Notes: generated by a model from the sequence alone, not told the origin. DNA of 64,000 nucleotides from Microtetraspora niveoalba (GCF_001570405.1 NZ_BBYM01000005.1:186001-250000), one strand, 5' to 3'; counted from the stretch's first letter, positions 35,511 to 44,199 are shown. Numbers and translations: made by a program.

Positions 35511-35825
35511 CTACACCTCCCGGGAGTCGCGAGAGTCGCCGGTTTCGACCTTGTTGGCATTCGCGACGTTGTCGGCCACTTGGTGCAGGGCCGACTCGAC
35601 GTTGACCAGGCTGTTCTCGGCGTATCCGATCTCGGCGCCGAGATGCTTCAGAAGCTCGCCGACGGCCTTGGCGAGGTTGGCGGACGCGTCATCGATCACC
35701 CCGAAATAGGCGTTGCCCACGTACGGCAGCCCCTCGTCGGCCTCGCTCTTGAACTGGTGGGAGACGGCCAGGGCCGTGCCCGCGCAGTCTCGCAGCGTGT
35801 TGACGTAGATCTCGAACCCCGCCAT
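35511..35825 (-). CDS. Small WXG100/PE-like helical protein
   Basis: A 104-residue helical protein starting at ATG 35825 with GAGG close upstream. A longer form from ATG 35903 (130 residues) is possible, but its extra segment is AT-rich and lacks normal codon bias. Helices with the turn YVGNAYFG (residues 36-43) suggest an ESX-like hairpin without the exact WXG triplet. It pairs with the following WXG100-NlpC gene (2-nt gap), as WXG100 partners usually do. Confidence 0.65.
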   Translation of the reverse strand: MAGFEIYVNTLRDCAGTALAVSHQFKSEADEGLPYVGNAYFGVIDDASANLAKAVGELLKHLGAEIGYAENSLVNVESALHQVADNVANANKVETGDSRDSREV

Positions 35826-36146
35826 GAACCTCGCCCCAGACGTCGGTCGCTTCTCCGGTTTTACCACTTTTGGTGATCGATTTTCCTGATCGCCGAAAGT
35901 CATGGGAAGACGCCTCGGATTCGTCACGCGCGGACGGCGGCATCGAGCGCCGGGGAGCGCCGCACCCGCGCCGCCGCGACGATCAGGGCGGCGACCAGCA
36001 GGTCGTAGAGCTGCCAGAGGACCGACCGGCGGCTGGGGGGACGCGAGGAATCCGCGCATACCCTCGCGGATGCGCTCGGCGGGGACTATTTCCGCCCGCG
36101 GGGATGCTGACCGGGAGAGACCGTCGCCGAACAGCGAGGAGGCACC

Positions 36147-36476
36147 ATGTCCGAGGGCCACCGCATCACCATCGAGCAGGGCGGCCGGCACGTACGCGTC
36201 GAGCGCGACGGCGTGCTCCTCGCCGAGAGCCGCCGCCCGCTCCTCCTTCACGAGACGGGTCTGCCCGTCCGCTACTACCTTCCGCCGGAGGACGTGCGCA
36301 CCGACCTGCTGACGCCGTCCGAGACCCACACGCAGTGCCCCTTCAAGGGCACGGCGTCCTATTGGTCGCGTCCGGACGCGAAGGACCTGGTGTGGGCATA
36401 TCCGGACCCCAAGCCCGAGGTCGCCCAGATCAAGGGCCACTTCTGCTTCTACGACGTCGAGGTCCTCGACGACTGA
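36147..36476 (+). CDS. DUF427-family protein
   Basis: A 109-residue protein covering a complete DUF427 domain. Hallmarks are HVRVERDGVLLAESRRPLLLHETGLPVRYYLPPEDV, the CPFKGTASYW motif and the closing GHFCFYDVEV. The fold is a small beta-sandwich and no reaction is established. GAGGAGG lies 6 nt before the ATG. It stands alone between convergent or divergent neighbours. The preceding gap 35826-36146 shows no gene. Confidence 0.92.
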   Translation: MSEGHRITIEQGGRHVRVERDGVLLAESRRPLLLHETGLPVRYYLPPEDVRTDLLTPSETHTQCPFKGTASYWSRPDAKDLVWAYPDPKPEVAQIKGHFCFYDVEVLDD

Positions 36477-36532
36477 GCACCGGCACGGCGTCGGGCCCGG
36501 CCGGGAAGCCGGGCCCGAGGCGTGCGGCGAGG

Positions 36533-37285
36533 TCAGGCGAAGGAGCGGCTGAGCCAGGACTGCCAGGCCTCGTCGAGCCGCTCCCCGGCCACGCTTCCGG
36601 AGAAGTCGTGCTGTTCGGCGACGACGCTGCCCTCGTGGCCGTGGATCAGCATGTAGATGCCGTCGCCGCTCCGGAACCCGAGGAAGCTGGGATACCGGGC
36701 GAACTCGACGACCCCCTCGACCGGCGGCAGGCCCTCGATGGAAAGCCGCACCGGGTCGCCCTCGTCGATCTTCTTGCCGCTCAGGCCGAGGGCGTCCCCG
36801 AACACCTCCCAGACCCGGTCCGCGTCCGGCACCCGCGGCCCGACGGCGAACACGTTGTGCGCCGAGTGGCGGCCGGCGAAGTGGCGAAGGTAGAGGGCGA
36901 GCTTCCGCAGGTACATACGGTCGCCCACCTTGAGGGCGTCGTACTCGGCCTCCCAGTCGTCGCCGAGGAAGCCGTTGTGGACGAAGCGCAGCACGGTGCT
37001 GCCTCCGTCGCGGCCCTCGATGAGGTACTCGAAGGCCATGAACGTGCCGTCGGGGTTGTCGTCGGACCGGATCGCGTACTTCTTCCCGGGTTCCCAGGCG
37101 GTGACGGTGGCGTAGGAGGTGAAGCCCATCATCTCCTGGCTGGTCCGGCCGCCTTCGCGGGGCTCGATCTCGTTGCGGCCCATGAACCAGGAGTCGACTC
37201 CCGGGCCGGTGGCGATCGCCTCCCACACCTGCTCGGGCGTGGCGTCCAGGACGATCTCCTCGCGTACCTCGAACTCGTGCGGCAT
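36533..37285 (-). CDS. SRPBCC (AHSA1/START-like) domain protein
   Basis: A 250-residue protein. The first 150 residues are a SRPBCC lipid-pocket domain (FEVREEIVLDATPEQVWEAIATGPGVDSWFMG, then ITEWEPGKKY-like and FEYLIEGRDGGSTVLRFVHNGFLG segments). The C-terminal 100 residues (FLGFRSGDGIYMLIHGHEGSVVAEQHDFSG) resemble a second, shortened helix-grip half. These proteins bind hydrophobic ligands; AHSA1 members in ArsR pairs are often of unknown function. It starts 1 nt after the ArsR stop, so the two are co-expressed. Confidence 0.85.
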   Translation of the reverse strand: MPHEFEVREEIVLDATPEQVWEAIATGPGVDSWFMGRNEIEPREGGRTSQEMMGFTSYATVTAWEPGKKYAIRSDDNPDGTFMAFEYLIEGRDGGSTVLRFVHNGFLGDDWEAEYDALKVGDRMYLRKLALYLRHFAGRHSAHNVFAVGPRVPDADRVWEVFGDALGLSGKKIDEGDPVRLSIEGLPPVEGVVEFARYPSFLGFRSGDGIYMLIHGHEGSVVAEQHDFSGSVAGERLDEAWQSWLSRSFA

Positions 37286-37286
37286 A

Positions 37287-37901
37287 TCAGGACTCCTCAG
37301 TCTGTGTCGTGTTCTGGGGTACGGCTTTCACGCTCGGATGCACGGCGACGATCAACCGGTGATCGCGCCCGCCCTCGGCCGTCTCGTCGTGGTATTTCGA
37401 GACCAGCGCGGTGACCGCGGCCGTCAGCTCCTCCGCGAACGCGGCCCGGTCGGCCGCCGAGGCGAACCGCACCTCGCCGTCGAGCGCGTACGTCGCGACC
37501 CGCTTGCGCGCCCGTGTCGCGCCCGTGATGAGGGCCCCGATGTCGCCGACCAGCCGGGCGGCCAGGGCGAGCAGCCAGCGCGCCGACAACCGGTCGGGAG
37601 AGCGCGCCGGGTCGGGCTGCACGGTCGCGAGCGCCACCGGCGAGATCACGTACGACGCCGCGGTGGCGCGCAGCACCCGCTCGGTGACGTTGCCCTTCCT
37701 GCGCTCCTCCACGAGCTCGACGAGTCCGTGCCTCTCCAGGGCCTTGAGGTGGTAGTTCACCTTCTGGCGCGGCAGGCCGACCCGGGCGGCCAGCATCGTG
37801 GCCGAGCGGGGCTCGGCCAGCTCCGCCAGCAGCCGGGCGCGCACCGGATCCAGTGAGACCTCGGCCGCGGCCGGGTCCTCGATCACCGCCACTTCCAACA
37901 T
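37287..37901 (-). CDS. ArsR-family transcriptional repressor
   Basis: A 204-residue regulator starting at ATG 37901. Its winged helix-turn-helix (residues 10-80) reads LDPVRARLLAELAEPRSATMLAARVGLPRQKVNYHLKALERHGLVELVEER, the ArsR/HTH_20 pattern. The C-terminal half (100-200) is helical and probably a ligand or dimer domain. No metal-binding Cys cluster is seen, so it probably senses an organic ligand. It precedes an SRPBCC gene, a common regulator-effector pair. A strong inverted repeat lies 17-54 bp upstream. Confidence 0.88.
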   Translation of the reverse strand: MLEVAVIEDPAAAEVSLDPVRARLLAELAEPRSATMLAARVGLPRQKVNYHLKALERHGLVELVEERRKGNVTERVLRATAASYVISPVALATVQPDPARSPDRLSARWLLALAARLVGDIGALITGATRARKRVATYALDGEVRFASAADRAAFAEELTAAVTALVSKYHDETAEGGRDHRLIVAVHPSVKAVPQNTTQTEES

Positions 37902-37917
37902 GCGACCCACCGTCCCA

Positions 37918-37955
37918 CCGACAACTTTTTTTGTCAAGAACATCAGAGTTGTCGG
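37918..37955. promoter_or_regulatory. Perfect 9-bp inverted repeat around the ArsR promoter
   Basis: CCGACAACT (37918-37926) and AGTTGTCGG (37947-37955) are exact inverted copies 20 bp apart. A perfect TTGACA -35 box reading leftward (37937-37932) lies between them. A regulator bound to the arms would cover the promoter, fitting autorepression by the ArsR protein. No good -10 box was seen. Confidence 0.6.
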
Positions 37956-38048
37956 GACTCGAATCGCACGGAACCGCGCCCGGGGGAAGAGGGTGCGCCG
38001 CGGTCGGCGCCTTCCTCGGCGAGCCCGAGGAAAGACGCGCAACGGCTC

Positions 38049-39791
38049 CTACGGCCGGGGGATGTTGCGGAGGTTGGCGCGGGCCATCTGGACCATCCGC
38101 CCGACGCCGCCGTTCAGCACCATCTTCCCGGCGGAGAGCGCGAACCCCGCGATCTGCTCCCCGGTGATGCGCGGCGGCAGGGAGAGCGCGTTCGGATCGG
38201 TGACCAGATCGACGAGCGCGGGGCCGTCGTGCGCGAACGCCTCGCGCAGCGCGTCCCTGACCCGTCTCGGGTCCTCCACGCGCAGGCCGTACGCCCCGGC
38301 GGCGCGGGCGATGGCGGCGTAGTCGGTGTGCGGGTACGTCGTGCCGTGCGGCCGCAGGCCGGCGACCATCATCTCCAGGTCGACCATGCCGAGCGAGGAG
38401 TTGTCGAACAGCACCACCTTCACCGGCAGCCCGTACTGGACCAGCGACAGGAAGTCGCCCATCAGCATGGAGAACCCGCCGTCACCCGACAGCGAGACGA
38501 CCTGGCGGCCCCGGCACGCGAGCTGGGCGCCGAACGCCTGGGGCAGCGCGTTGGCCATCGAACCGTGGCTGAACGACCCGATCACCCGGCGGCGGCCGTT
38601 CGGCGTGAGATAGCGCGCCGCCCAGACGTTGCACATGCCGGTGTCCACGGTGAAGACGGCGTCGTCGTCGGCCTCCTCGTCGAGGACCGACGCGACGTAC
38701 TCCGGATGGATCGGCACATGCCCCTCCACGTCGCGCGTGTACGCGTCCACGACGCCGGTCAGGGCGTCCGCGTGCTTGCGGAGCATCCGGTCCAGGAACC
38801 TGCGGTCGGCCTTCTCCGCGACCCGCGGGGTCAGCGCCCGCAGCGTCTCGCGGGCGTCGCCCCACACCGCCAGGTCCAGCTTGGACCGGCGGCCCAGGTG
38901 CTCGGGCCGCACGTCCACCTGCACGATCCGCACGTCGTCCGGCAGAAAGGCGTTGTACGGAAAATCCGTGCCGAGGAGCATCAGCAGGTCCGCCTCGTGC
39001 ATCGCCTCATATGCCGCGCCGTAGCCGAGCAGCCCCGACATGCCCACGTCGTACGGGTTGTCGTACTGGATCCACTCCTTGCCGCGGAGCGCGTGGCCGA
39101 CCGGCGCCTTCACCCGTTCCGCGAAGGCCATGACCTCGTCGTGTGCCCCCGCGGTCCCGCTGCCGCAGAAGAGCGTCACGCGGCGGGCGTCGTCCACCAT
39201 CCGGGCGAGCGCGTCGATCTCCTCGTCGGCCGGGCGGATGGTGGGGCGGCGGGTGACCAGCGCCAGCTCGGCGGCCCGCTGGGGCGCCTCGCGGGCGGCG
39301 ATGTCACCGGGCAGGCTGACCACCGAGACCCCCGACCGGCCCACCGCGTGCTGGATCGCGGTCTGCAGCACCCTGGGCATCTGGGAGGGATGGGAGATCA
39401 ACTCCGAATAGTGGCTGCACTCGGCGAACAGCCGGTCGGGATGCGTCTCCTGGAAGTAGCCGGTGCCGATCTCGCTGCTCGGGATCTGCGCGGCCAGTGC
39501 CACCACCGGCGCCATGCTGCGGTGCGCGTCGTACAGGCCGTTGATCAGGTGCAGGTTCCCCGGCCCGCAACTGCCGGCGCACGCGGCCAGGGTGCCGGTG
39601 AGCTGCGCCTCCGCGCCCGCCGCGAAGGCGGCGCTCTCCTCGTGCCGGACCTGCACCCACTCCATCCCGGGGGCGCGGCGGATGGCGTCGATGATCGGGT
39701 TGAGGCTGTCCCCGACGACGCCGTAGATCCGCCGGACGCCGGCCTGGCCGAGGATGTCGACGAACTGCTCGGCGATGGTCTGCCTGGCCAT
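38049..39791 (-). CDS. Thiamine-diphosphate enzyme, pyruvate dehydrogenase (quinone)-like
   Basis: A 580-residue enzyme of the PoxB/acetolactate synthase superfamily. The N-terminal PYR domain has the catalytic Glu in VRHEESAAFAAGAEAQLTG. The central domain covers about 190-340. The C-terminal PP domain has the ThDP motif GDGGFSMLMGDFLSLVQYGLPVKVVLFDNSSLG. PoxB-type enzymes oxidise pyruvate to acetate and CO2 with transfer of electrons to quinone. ATG 39791 follows GAGAGGGGA, and the 30 upstream in-frame residues are Gly/Arg-rich and were excluded. It lies 108 nt after a membrane protein gene on the same strand. Confidence 0.85.
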   Translation of the reverse strand: MARQTIAEQFVDILGQAGVRRIYGVVGDSLNPIIDAIRRAPGMEWVQVRHEESAAFAAGAEAQLTGTLAACAGSCGPGNLHLINGLYDAHRSMAPVVALAAQIPSSEIGTGYFQETHPDRLFAECSHYSELISHPSQMPRVLQTAIQHAVGRSGVSVVSLPGDIAAREAPQRAAELALVTRRPTIRPADEEIDALARMVDDARRVTLFCGSGTAGAHDEVMAFAERVKAPVGHALRGKEWIQYDNPYDVGMSGLLGYGAAYEAMHEADLLMLLGTDFPYNAFLPDDVRIVQVDVRPEHLGRRSKLDLAVWGDARETLRALTPRVAEKADRRFLDRMLRKHADALTGVVDAYTRDVEGHVPIHPEYVASVLDEEADDDAVFTVDTGMCNVWAARYLTPNGRRRVIGSFSHGSMANALPQAFGAQLACRGRQVVSLSGDGGFSMLMGDFLSLVQYGLPVKVVLFDNSSLGMVDLEMMVAGLRPHGTTYPHTDYAAIARAAGAYGLRVEDPRRVRDALREAFAHDGPALVDLVTDPNALSLPPRITGEQIAGFALSAGKMVLNGGVGRMVQMARANLRNIPRP

Positions 39792-39899
39792 GGGGTCCCC
39801 TCTCGCCGGCCCGCCGGCCGGCTCGCCTCCGCGCTGCTCCTGACCGCCCCTCTGCCCCGCGTCGCCCGTCGCATTACTCATGGCAGGACGGGGTGCCGC

Positions 39900-40532
39900 T
39901 CAGGCGCGGCGGGCGCGCCACAGCTCCACGGCCGCCCACAGGCCGCCGATCGCGATCAGCGCGCCGTGGGCCATCCGGAACGCGGGCGGGGTGAAGAACT
40001 GCGGGAGGAAGAGGACGAACCCGGCGGCCAGCGGCACGCCGCTCCACCGCGCGAGCACACCGGAGCGCCAGACGGCGACGGCGGCGAGGACCACGCCGAC
40101 GCCGAGCAGCACGAGCCCGGTCCCGAACATCGTGACCGCCGCCGGGCCGTACCGGAACTCGTCGGCGAGCACCAGCAGCGACGCGTCCTGATCCTGGAGC
40201 GCACGCCCGGCGATGACGTTGAGCCCGAAGACCTCGGCCCCGTAGTACGGGAGCGTCAACCCCACCCCGATCCACGTCAGCACGACGGCGGGCAGGGTCG
40301 GCCGCCGGTCGAGGACGAGGTGCAGCGCCAGCACTCCCAGCGTGAGGAGCACGAATCCGACCGCCGCGAACAGGTGCGCCGCCATCCAGGCCGAGGAGGC
40401 CATCGCGCTCGCCCCGGCCAGGGTCGTCTCGTCCGAGTACGGCCGGACCAGCGGATACAGGAGGAACAGCACGGCGGCGGCGGCCAGGGAACCGGCTCCC
40501 AGGCGGGCACGGGAAGAGCCGAGGGTGGTCAT
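39900..40532 (-). CDS. Six-helix membrane protein (hypothetical)
   Basis: A 210-residue protein with six or seven hydrophobic helices and short loops. It opens SRARLGAGSLAAAAVLFLLYPLVRPYSDETTLAGASAMASSAWMAAH, which resembles hypothetical actinobacterial membrane proteins of unknown role. ATG 40532 follows GGAGAGG. The frame continues upstream, but through the operator DNA. An exact palindrome lies 37 bp upstream, so the gene is probably controlled by an unlinked repressor. Confidence 0.72.
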   Translation of the reverse strand: MTTLGSSRARLGAGSLAAAAVLFLLYPLVRPYSDETTLAGASAMASSAWMAAHLFAAVGFVLLTLGVLALHLVLDRRPTLPAVVLTWIGVGLTLPYYGAEVFGLNVIAGRALQDQDASLLVLADEFRYGPAAVTMFGTGLVLLGVGVVLAAVAVWRSGVLARWSGVPLAAGFVLFLPQFFTPPAFRMAHGALIAIGGLWAAVELWRARRA

Positions 40533-40568
40533 GGACCTCTCCAATCGGAAAGCACGTCGCTCTATTTC

Positions 40569-40583
40569 GAGAGCAATGCTCTC
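40569..40583. promoter_or_regulatory. 15-bp palindromic operator
   Basis: GAGAGCA-A-TGCTCTC is a perfect dyad 37 bp upstream of the minus-strand membrane-protein gene. A neighbouring half site, GCTCT...AGAGC, overlaps its left part (40560-40575). AT-rich TCTATTAAGAA follows and could be promoter DNA. No regulator gene is adjacent. Confidence 0.55.
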
Positions 40584-40706
40584 TATTAAGAACGGCGGTG
40601 TCAAGTGAGTTCTATGCTCTGGCGTCGGCGGGACGACGCGGGCCGGCCGTCGAGACACCGGCAGACCGTGATCCCCTTCGCCCGCGGCGGCGCCTATCCT
40701 GCGCAC

Positions 40707-41510
40707 ATGCCGATCACCGACCAAGAGCTGGCCCTCACCGCGGCGCGAGCGGGCGCCGCCGTCGTCCGCCGCATGTACGGCGCATCCTTGACGCGCGTCC
40801 AGAAGTCGGCGGGTGACTTCGCCACCGCCGCCGACATCGAGGCCGAGCGCGCCATCCTGGACGTCATCCGTGCCGCGCGCCCGGACGACGCCGTGACGGG
40901 CGAGGAGAGCGGACGCACGGGCTCGGGCGACGCGGAGCGCATGTGGCTGGTCGATCCCCTGTGCGGCACGCTCAACTACGCCGCGCGGACGATGCTGGTC
41001 GCGGTGAACGTCGCCCTGCGCGCGGGCTCGGACATCACGGCGGCGGTGTCAGCCGACCCGTTCGCCGACGAGGTGTTCTGGACGGACGGCGACCACGCGT
41101 ACGTCCGCCGCGACGACGTGGACGAGAAGCTCACCCCGTCGCCCGACTCGCGGTTGGTGGACGTCAACCTCGATCCGCCGTTCCCGAACGCACCGGGCTT
41201 CCGGGCCGTCCGGCTGCTCGCCGACGAACGTTTCGCCGAGCGGTTCCGCCCGCGCGTCGTCTCCACCACCCTGGCGGTGGCCTGGGTCGCCGCCGGCCGG
41301 CGCGCCGCGTACGTCACCGACGGACACCTGCGGGACAGCGTGCACTTCGCCGCCGGGATCGCGTTGTGCCGGGCCGCCGGCTGCGTGGTGACCGGCATCC
41401 ACGGTCAACCGCCGTACACCGGGGCGGGCGGGCTGGTCGTGGCGGCCGACCGGGAGACCCACGCCGCCTTGCTGGACGTCATCGGCGACCGGTCGCCGTC
41501 CGGCCGGTGA
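40707..41510 (+). CDS. Inositol monophosphatase-like protein with altered metal site
   Basis: A 267-residue member of the FIG/IMPase superfamily. The first metal-binding motif GEESG is intact. The second, normally WxxDPxDGTxNF, reads WLVDPLCGTLNY with Cys for the second Asp. The last, normally WDxAAG, reads SVHFAAG with His for Asp. Two of the usual metal ligands are therefore changed, so the protein may use other ligands, have weak activity, or have a different role. ATG 40707 was chosen as the start of the conserved helix (ITDQELALTAARAGAAVV); upstream frame is not protein-like. It may be co-transcribed with the esterase gene 70 nt downstream. Confidence 0.82.
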   Translation: MPITDQELALTAARAGAAVVRRMYGASLTRVQKSAGDFATAADIEAERAILDVIRAARPDDAVTGEESGRTGSGDAERMWLVDPLCGTLNYAARTMLVAVNVALRAGSDITAAVSADPFADEVFWTDGDHAYVRRDDVDEKLTPSPDSRLVDVNLDPPFPNAPGFRAVRLLADERFAERFRPRVVSTTLAVAWVAAGRRAAYVTDGHLRDSVHFAAGIALCRAAGCVVTGIHGQPPYTGAGGLVVAADRETHAALLDVIGDRSPSGR

Positions 41511-41580
41511 CCCCGCCGCCCGCGAGTCCGTACGGCCGACGCGAGGGCCGGCCGCCCGAGCCGGAAGGAGCGTCACCCGC

Positions 41581-42408
41581 GTGACCGTTCCCGATCTGTC
41601 CGAGCTGCGCGAGGGAGCACGGCGGCGAATGGAGACCCGTCCCCGAGGCCCCGAGCTGGCCCGGGTGGAAGATCTCCGCGGGCCGGGCGGGTTGCCGTTG
41701 CGCCGCTATCGTCCCTCCGACGAGGAACGGCCCCTGATGGTGTTCGCGCACGGCGGCGCTTTCGTGATGGGCGATCTGGACACTCACGACCGGACCTGCC
41801 GGCGCATCGCCGACGCCTGTGACGTGGAGGTCCTGGCCGTGGACTACCGGCTGGCGCCGGAGCATCCCTGTCCCACCGCCATCGACGACGTGGCGGCCGT
41901 GGTGCGCTGGGCCCGGCCGACGGCCGTGGCGGGCGACAGCGCGGGCGGCTACCTGGCGACCATGGCCTGCCTGCGGCTGCGGGACTCGGGCGAGCCGCTG
42001 CCCGCCGCGCAGATCCTCATCTGCCCCAACACGGACCTGACCCTGGCACAGCCCAGCATCGTCGAGAAGGGGTCCGGCCACGGGCTGGACGCCGACTTCC
42101 TCGCCTGGGCCGTCGCGCATTGGACACCCGATCCCTCCGTACGCGTGCGGGCGAGCCCGCTGCTGGAACCGGACCTGCGCGGCATGCCGGACGCCCTCAT
42201 CGTGACGGCCGAGCACGACGCGCTACGGGACGAAGGCGACGCCTACGCCGCGCGACTGGCCGAGGCGGGTGCGCGCGTGGTGCACAGGCGGGAGGCCGGA
42301 CTGACGCACGGGTTCATCCAGAACATGGACCTGGTCTCCCCGGAGGCGGCCGCCGCCCACGACCGGTTGTTCGACGACATCGCGGCGCTGGTCCACTCCG
42401 CCCGTTGA
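41581..42408 (+). CDS. Alpha/beta hydrolase, hormone-sensitive-lipase-type esterase
   Basis: A 275-residue esterase of the HSL family (bacterial family IV). The oxyanion motif HGGAFVMGD, nucleophile GDSAGG, catalytic Asp in TAEHDALRDEG and His in LTHGFIQ are all present. DYRLAPEHPCP is another family hallmark. The substrates are short-chain esters or amides. GTG 41581 follows GGAAGGAG. It is a plausible second gene of a short operon with the phosphatase-like gene. Confidence 0.92.
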   Translation: MTVPDLSELREGARRRMETRPRGPELARVEDLRGPGGLPLRRYRPSDEERPLMVFAHGGAFVMGDLDTHDRTCRRIADACDVEVLAVDYRLAPEHPCPTAIDDVAAVVRWARPTAVAGDSAGGYLATMACLRLRDSGEPLPAAQILICPNTDLTLAQPSIVEKGSGHGLDADFLAWAVAHWTPDPSVRVRASPLLEPDLRGMPDALIVTAEHDALRDEGDAYAARLAEAGARVVHRREAGLTHGFIQNMDLVSPEAAAAHDRLFDDIAALVHSAR

Positions 42409-42488
42409 CGGTCGGCGGCCCACGCGCAGCCCAGCCACTGCCGGAAAAGCGGATGAACGGCGGCACACCGCCACGGAAGGATGAGCGC

Positions 42489-43406
42489 GTGACCGTCACA
42501 GCCGACCTGACCATGCGCCCGTACGCCGACCGGGACCTGCCGCTCCTCCGACGGACCGTCGCGGAATGGATCACCGAAGCCGGCCGCTGCGCGTACGACC
42601 ACATCGGCGAGCTGCCGCACCGCATCTACGAGAACCTCCGCGGCCGCCGCCCGGTCGGCGAACTGGTCCACGTCTGGGAGGACCGGGGCGCGGTCGCCGG
42701 CGTCGCCGTCAACCTGCGCTTCGGCGCGGCGTTCGACGTGTTCACCGCGCCGTCGCTGCGCGGCACGGCGGCCGAGCTGCGGATGCTCCGCACCGCGTAC
42801 GAGACCACGGGCCGCCTCATGGGCGCGGACGAGCCGTTCGTGCTGACCGACCTCTTCGACTGCGACACCACGAGAGCCGACCTGCTCACCCGGCTCGGGT
42901 TCGCCCGTTTCCGCGTCTGGGACCACGTCAACGAGCGCGAGCTGGACGGCGGCCTCCCCGAGCCCTCGCTTCCCCCCGGTTTCGTCCTGCGCGGCGCCCG
43001 CCTCGACGACGCCGGGCAACTGGCCGAGGCGCGCAACCACTCCTTCGAGGAGAGCTGGACGGGAGATCTGTACCGCTCGGCGGTCATGGAGAAGCCCGGC
43101 TACGACCCCGCGCGCGAGATCGTCGTCGAGTCACCCGAGGGACGGATCGCCGCGTTCACCGTCTACTGGACGGACGAGCGCAACAGGATCGGCCACTTCG
43201 AGCCGGTCGGAACCCACCGCGACTTCCAGCGCCGCGGCCTCGCCCGCGCCGCCATGCTGTACGCGATGCGGCGCATGGCGGACGACGGCATGACCGCCGT
43301 CACCGTGAACCACAACGCGGAGAACCTGGCCGCCGCGCGGCTGTACGCGTCCCTGGGGTTCGTCCGGCGGCACGAGACGTACGGCTTCCGCCGCGCCCGG
43401 CCGTAG
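42489..43406 (+). CDS. GNAT-family N-acetyltransferase (double domain)
   Basis: A 305-residue protein with two GNAT folds. The N-terminal copy (5-150) is degenerate and has no clear acetyl-CoA loop. The C-terminal copy (160-300) has the pantetheine-binding segment HRDFQRRGLARAAMLYAMRRM and the closing AENLAAARLYASLGFVRR. The substrate is unknown. GTG 42489 follows GGAAGGA by 7 nt. It is 80 nt after the esterase gene. Confidence 0.85.
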   Translation: MTVTADLTMRPYADRDLPLLRRTVAEWITEAGRCAYDHIGELPHRIYENLRGRRPVGELVHVWEDRGAVAGVAVNLRFGAAFDVFTAPSLRGTAAELRMLRTAYETTGRLMGADEPFVLTDLFDCDTTRADLLTRLGFARFRVWDHVNERELDGGLPEPSLPPGFVLRGARLDDAGQLAEARNHSFEESWTGDLYRSAVMEKPGYDPAREIVVESPEGRIAAFTVYWTDERNRIGHFEPVGTHRDFQRRGLARAAMLYAMRRMADDGMTAVTVNHNAENLAAARLYASLGFVRRHETYGFRRARP

Positions 43407-43504
43407 CGGCCCCCTCGGCCTCGACGCCCTCCGTGACCCGCTTCGCGGGCGGGCCCGCCGGGCCGAAGGCCGGGGCACCGCCGACGTGCCCGGTAGCGGA
43501 ACCG

Positions 43505-44116
43505 TCAGGCGGGGACGTCCGGCGAAGGCGCCCGGCCGGGCTCCGCGTGGATCCGGCCGAGGTGGTGGTCGAGGACCGCGGCCGCCTCCTCGACGGCCAG
43601 CTCCCCGACCAGCACGCCGTCGGCGAGGCCGCGGGCGAGGCCGAGCAGCGCGTGGGCCTCCGCGCCGGGGTCGACGCCGGGAGCCGGACCGGCGGCCGCC
43701 ACGAGCGCGGCGATGTCACGATGGACCGCGTCACCGCCCGTGCGGTACAGGTCGCGCACCTCGGGGTCGGCGACCGTCCTGGCCAGGAACGCGTGCCCGG
43801 CGAGCAGGAGCACGGGGGCGTGCGCGCCCAGCTCGACGATGGCGAGCAACACGAGCCGCAGCGTTTCCCGCGGGCCGTCGGCGTCCCGGACGGCCTCGCT
43901 TACGTGCCGGGCGATCTCCTCCCGGAGGACGTGGGCGCTGGCGCGCAGCAGGTCGGCCTTCCCGGCGAAATAGTGCTGCACGAGCCCCTTGGACACGCCG
44001 GCCTCCTGGGCGACCTGCCCGATGCTCACCCCGGCCAGGCCGTCTCGCGCGCACAGCCTGAGCGCCGCGCGGGCGATCTCGGCCCGTCGCGCCGCGTGGT
44101 CCACCTGCTTGGGCAC
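43505..44116 (-). CDS. TetR-family transcriptional repressor
   Basis: A 203-residue repressor starting at GTG 44116. The helix-turn-helix is IARAALRLCARDGLAGVSIGQVAQEAGVSKGLVQHYFAGKADLL (residues 10-55), close to BetI-like TetR proteins. The C-terminal ligand domain is helical. It is divergent from the alpha/beta hydrolase at 44200, with two matching dyads between them, so it most likely represses both genes until a ligand, perhaps the hydrolase substrate, binds. Confidence 0.93.
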   Translation of the reverse strand: MPKQVDHAARRAEIARAALRLCARDGLAGVSIGQVAQEAGVSKGLVQHYFAGKADLLRASAHVLREEIARHVSEAVRDADGPRETLRLVLLAIVELGAHAPVLLLAGHAFLARTVADPEVRDLYRTGGDAVHRDIAALVAAAGPAPGVDPGAEAHALLGLARGLADGVLVGELAVEEAAAVLDHHLGRIHAEPGRAPSPDVPA

Positions 44117-44135
44117 GGCCCGCCCCGCCTTTCGC

Positions 44136-44177
44136 AATACGAATGTATCGTGATATCTAAACAATACGATCGTATCG
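44136..44177. promoter_or_regulatory. Two TetR-type operators between repressor and hydrolase
   Basis: AATACGAATGTATCG (44136-44150) and AATACGATCGTATCG (44163-44177) are two copies of the same motif 27 bp apart. The second core, ATACGATCGTAT, is a perfect palindrome; the first has a mismatch in the centre. They fill the 83-bp gap between divergent starts and should bind the TetR protein encoded at 43505-44116. Confidence 0.78.
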
Positions 44178-44199
44178 CCAAAAACGGAGGATCTCGCAC

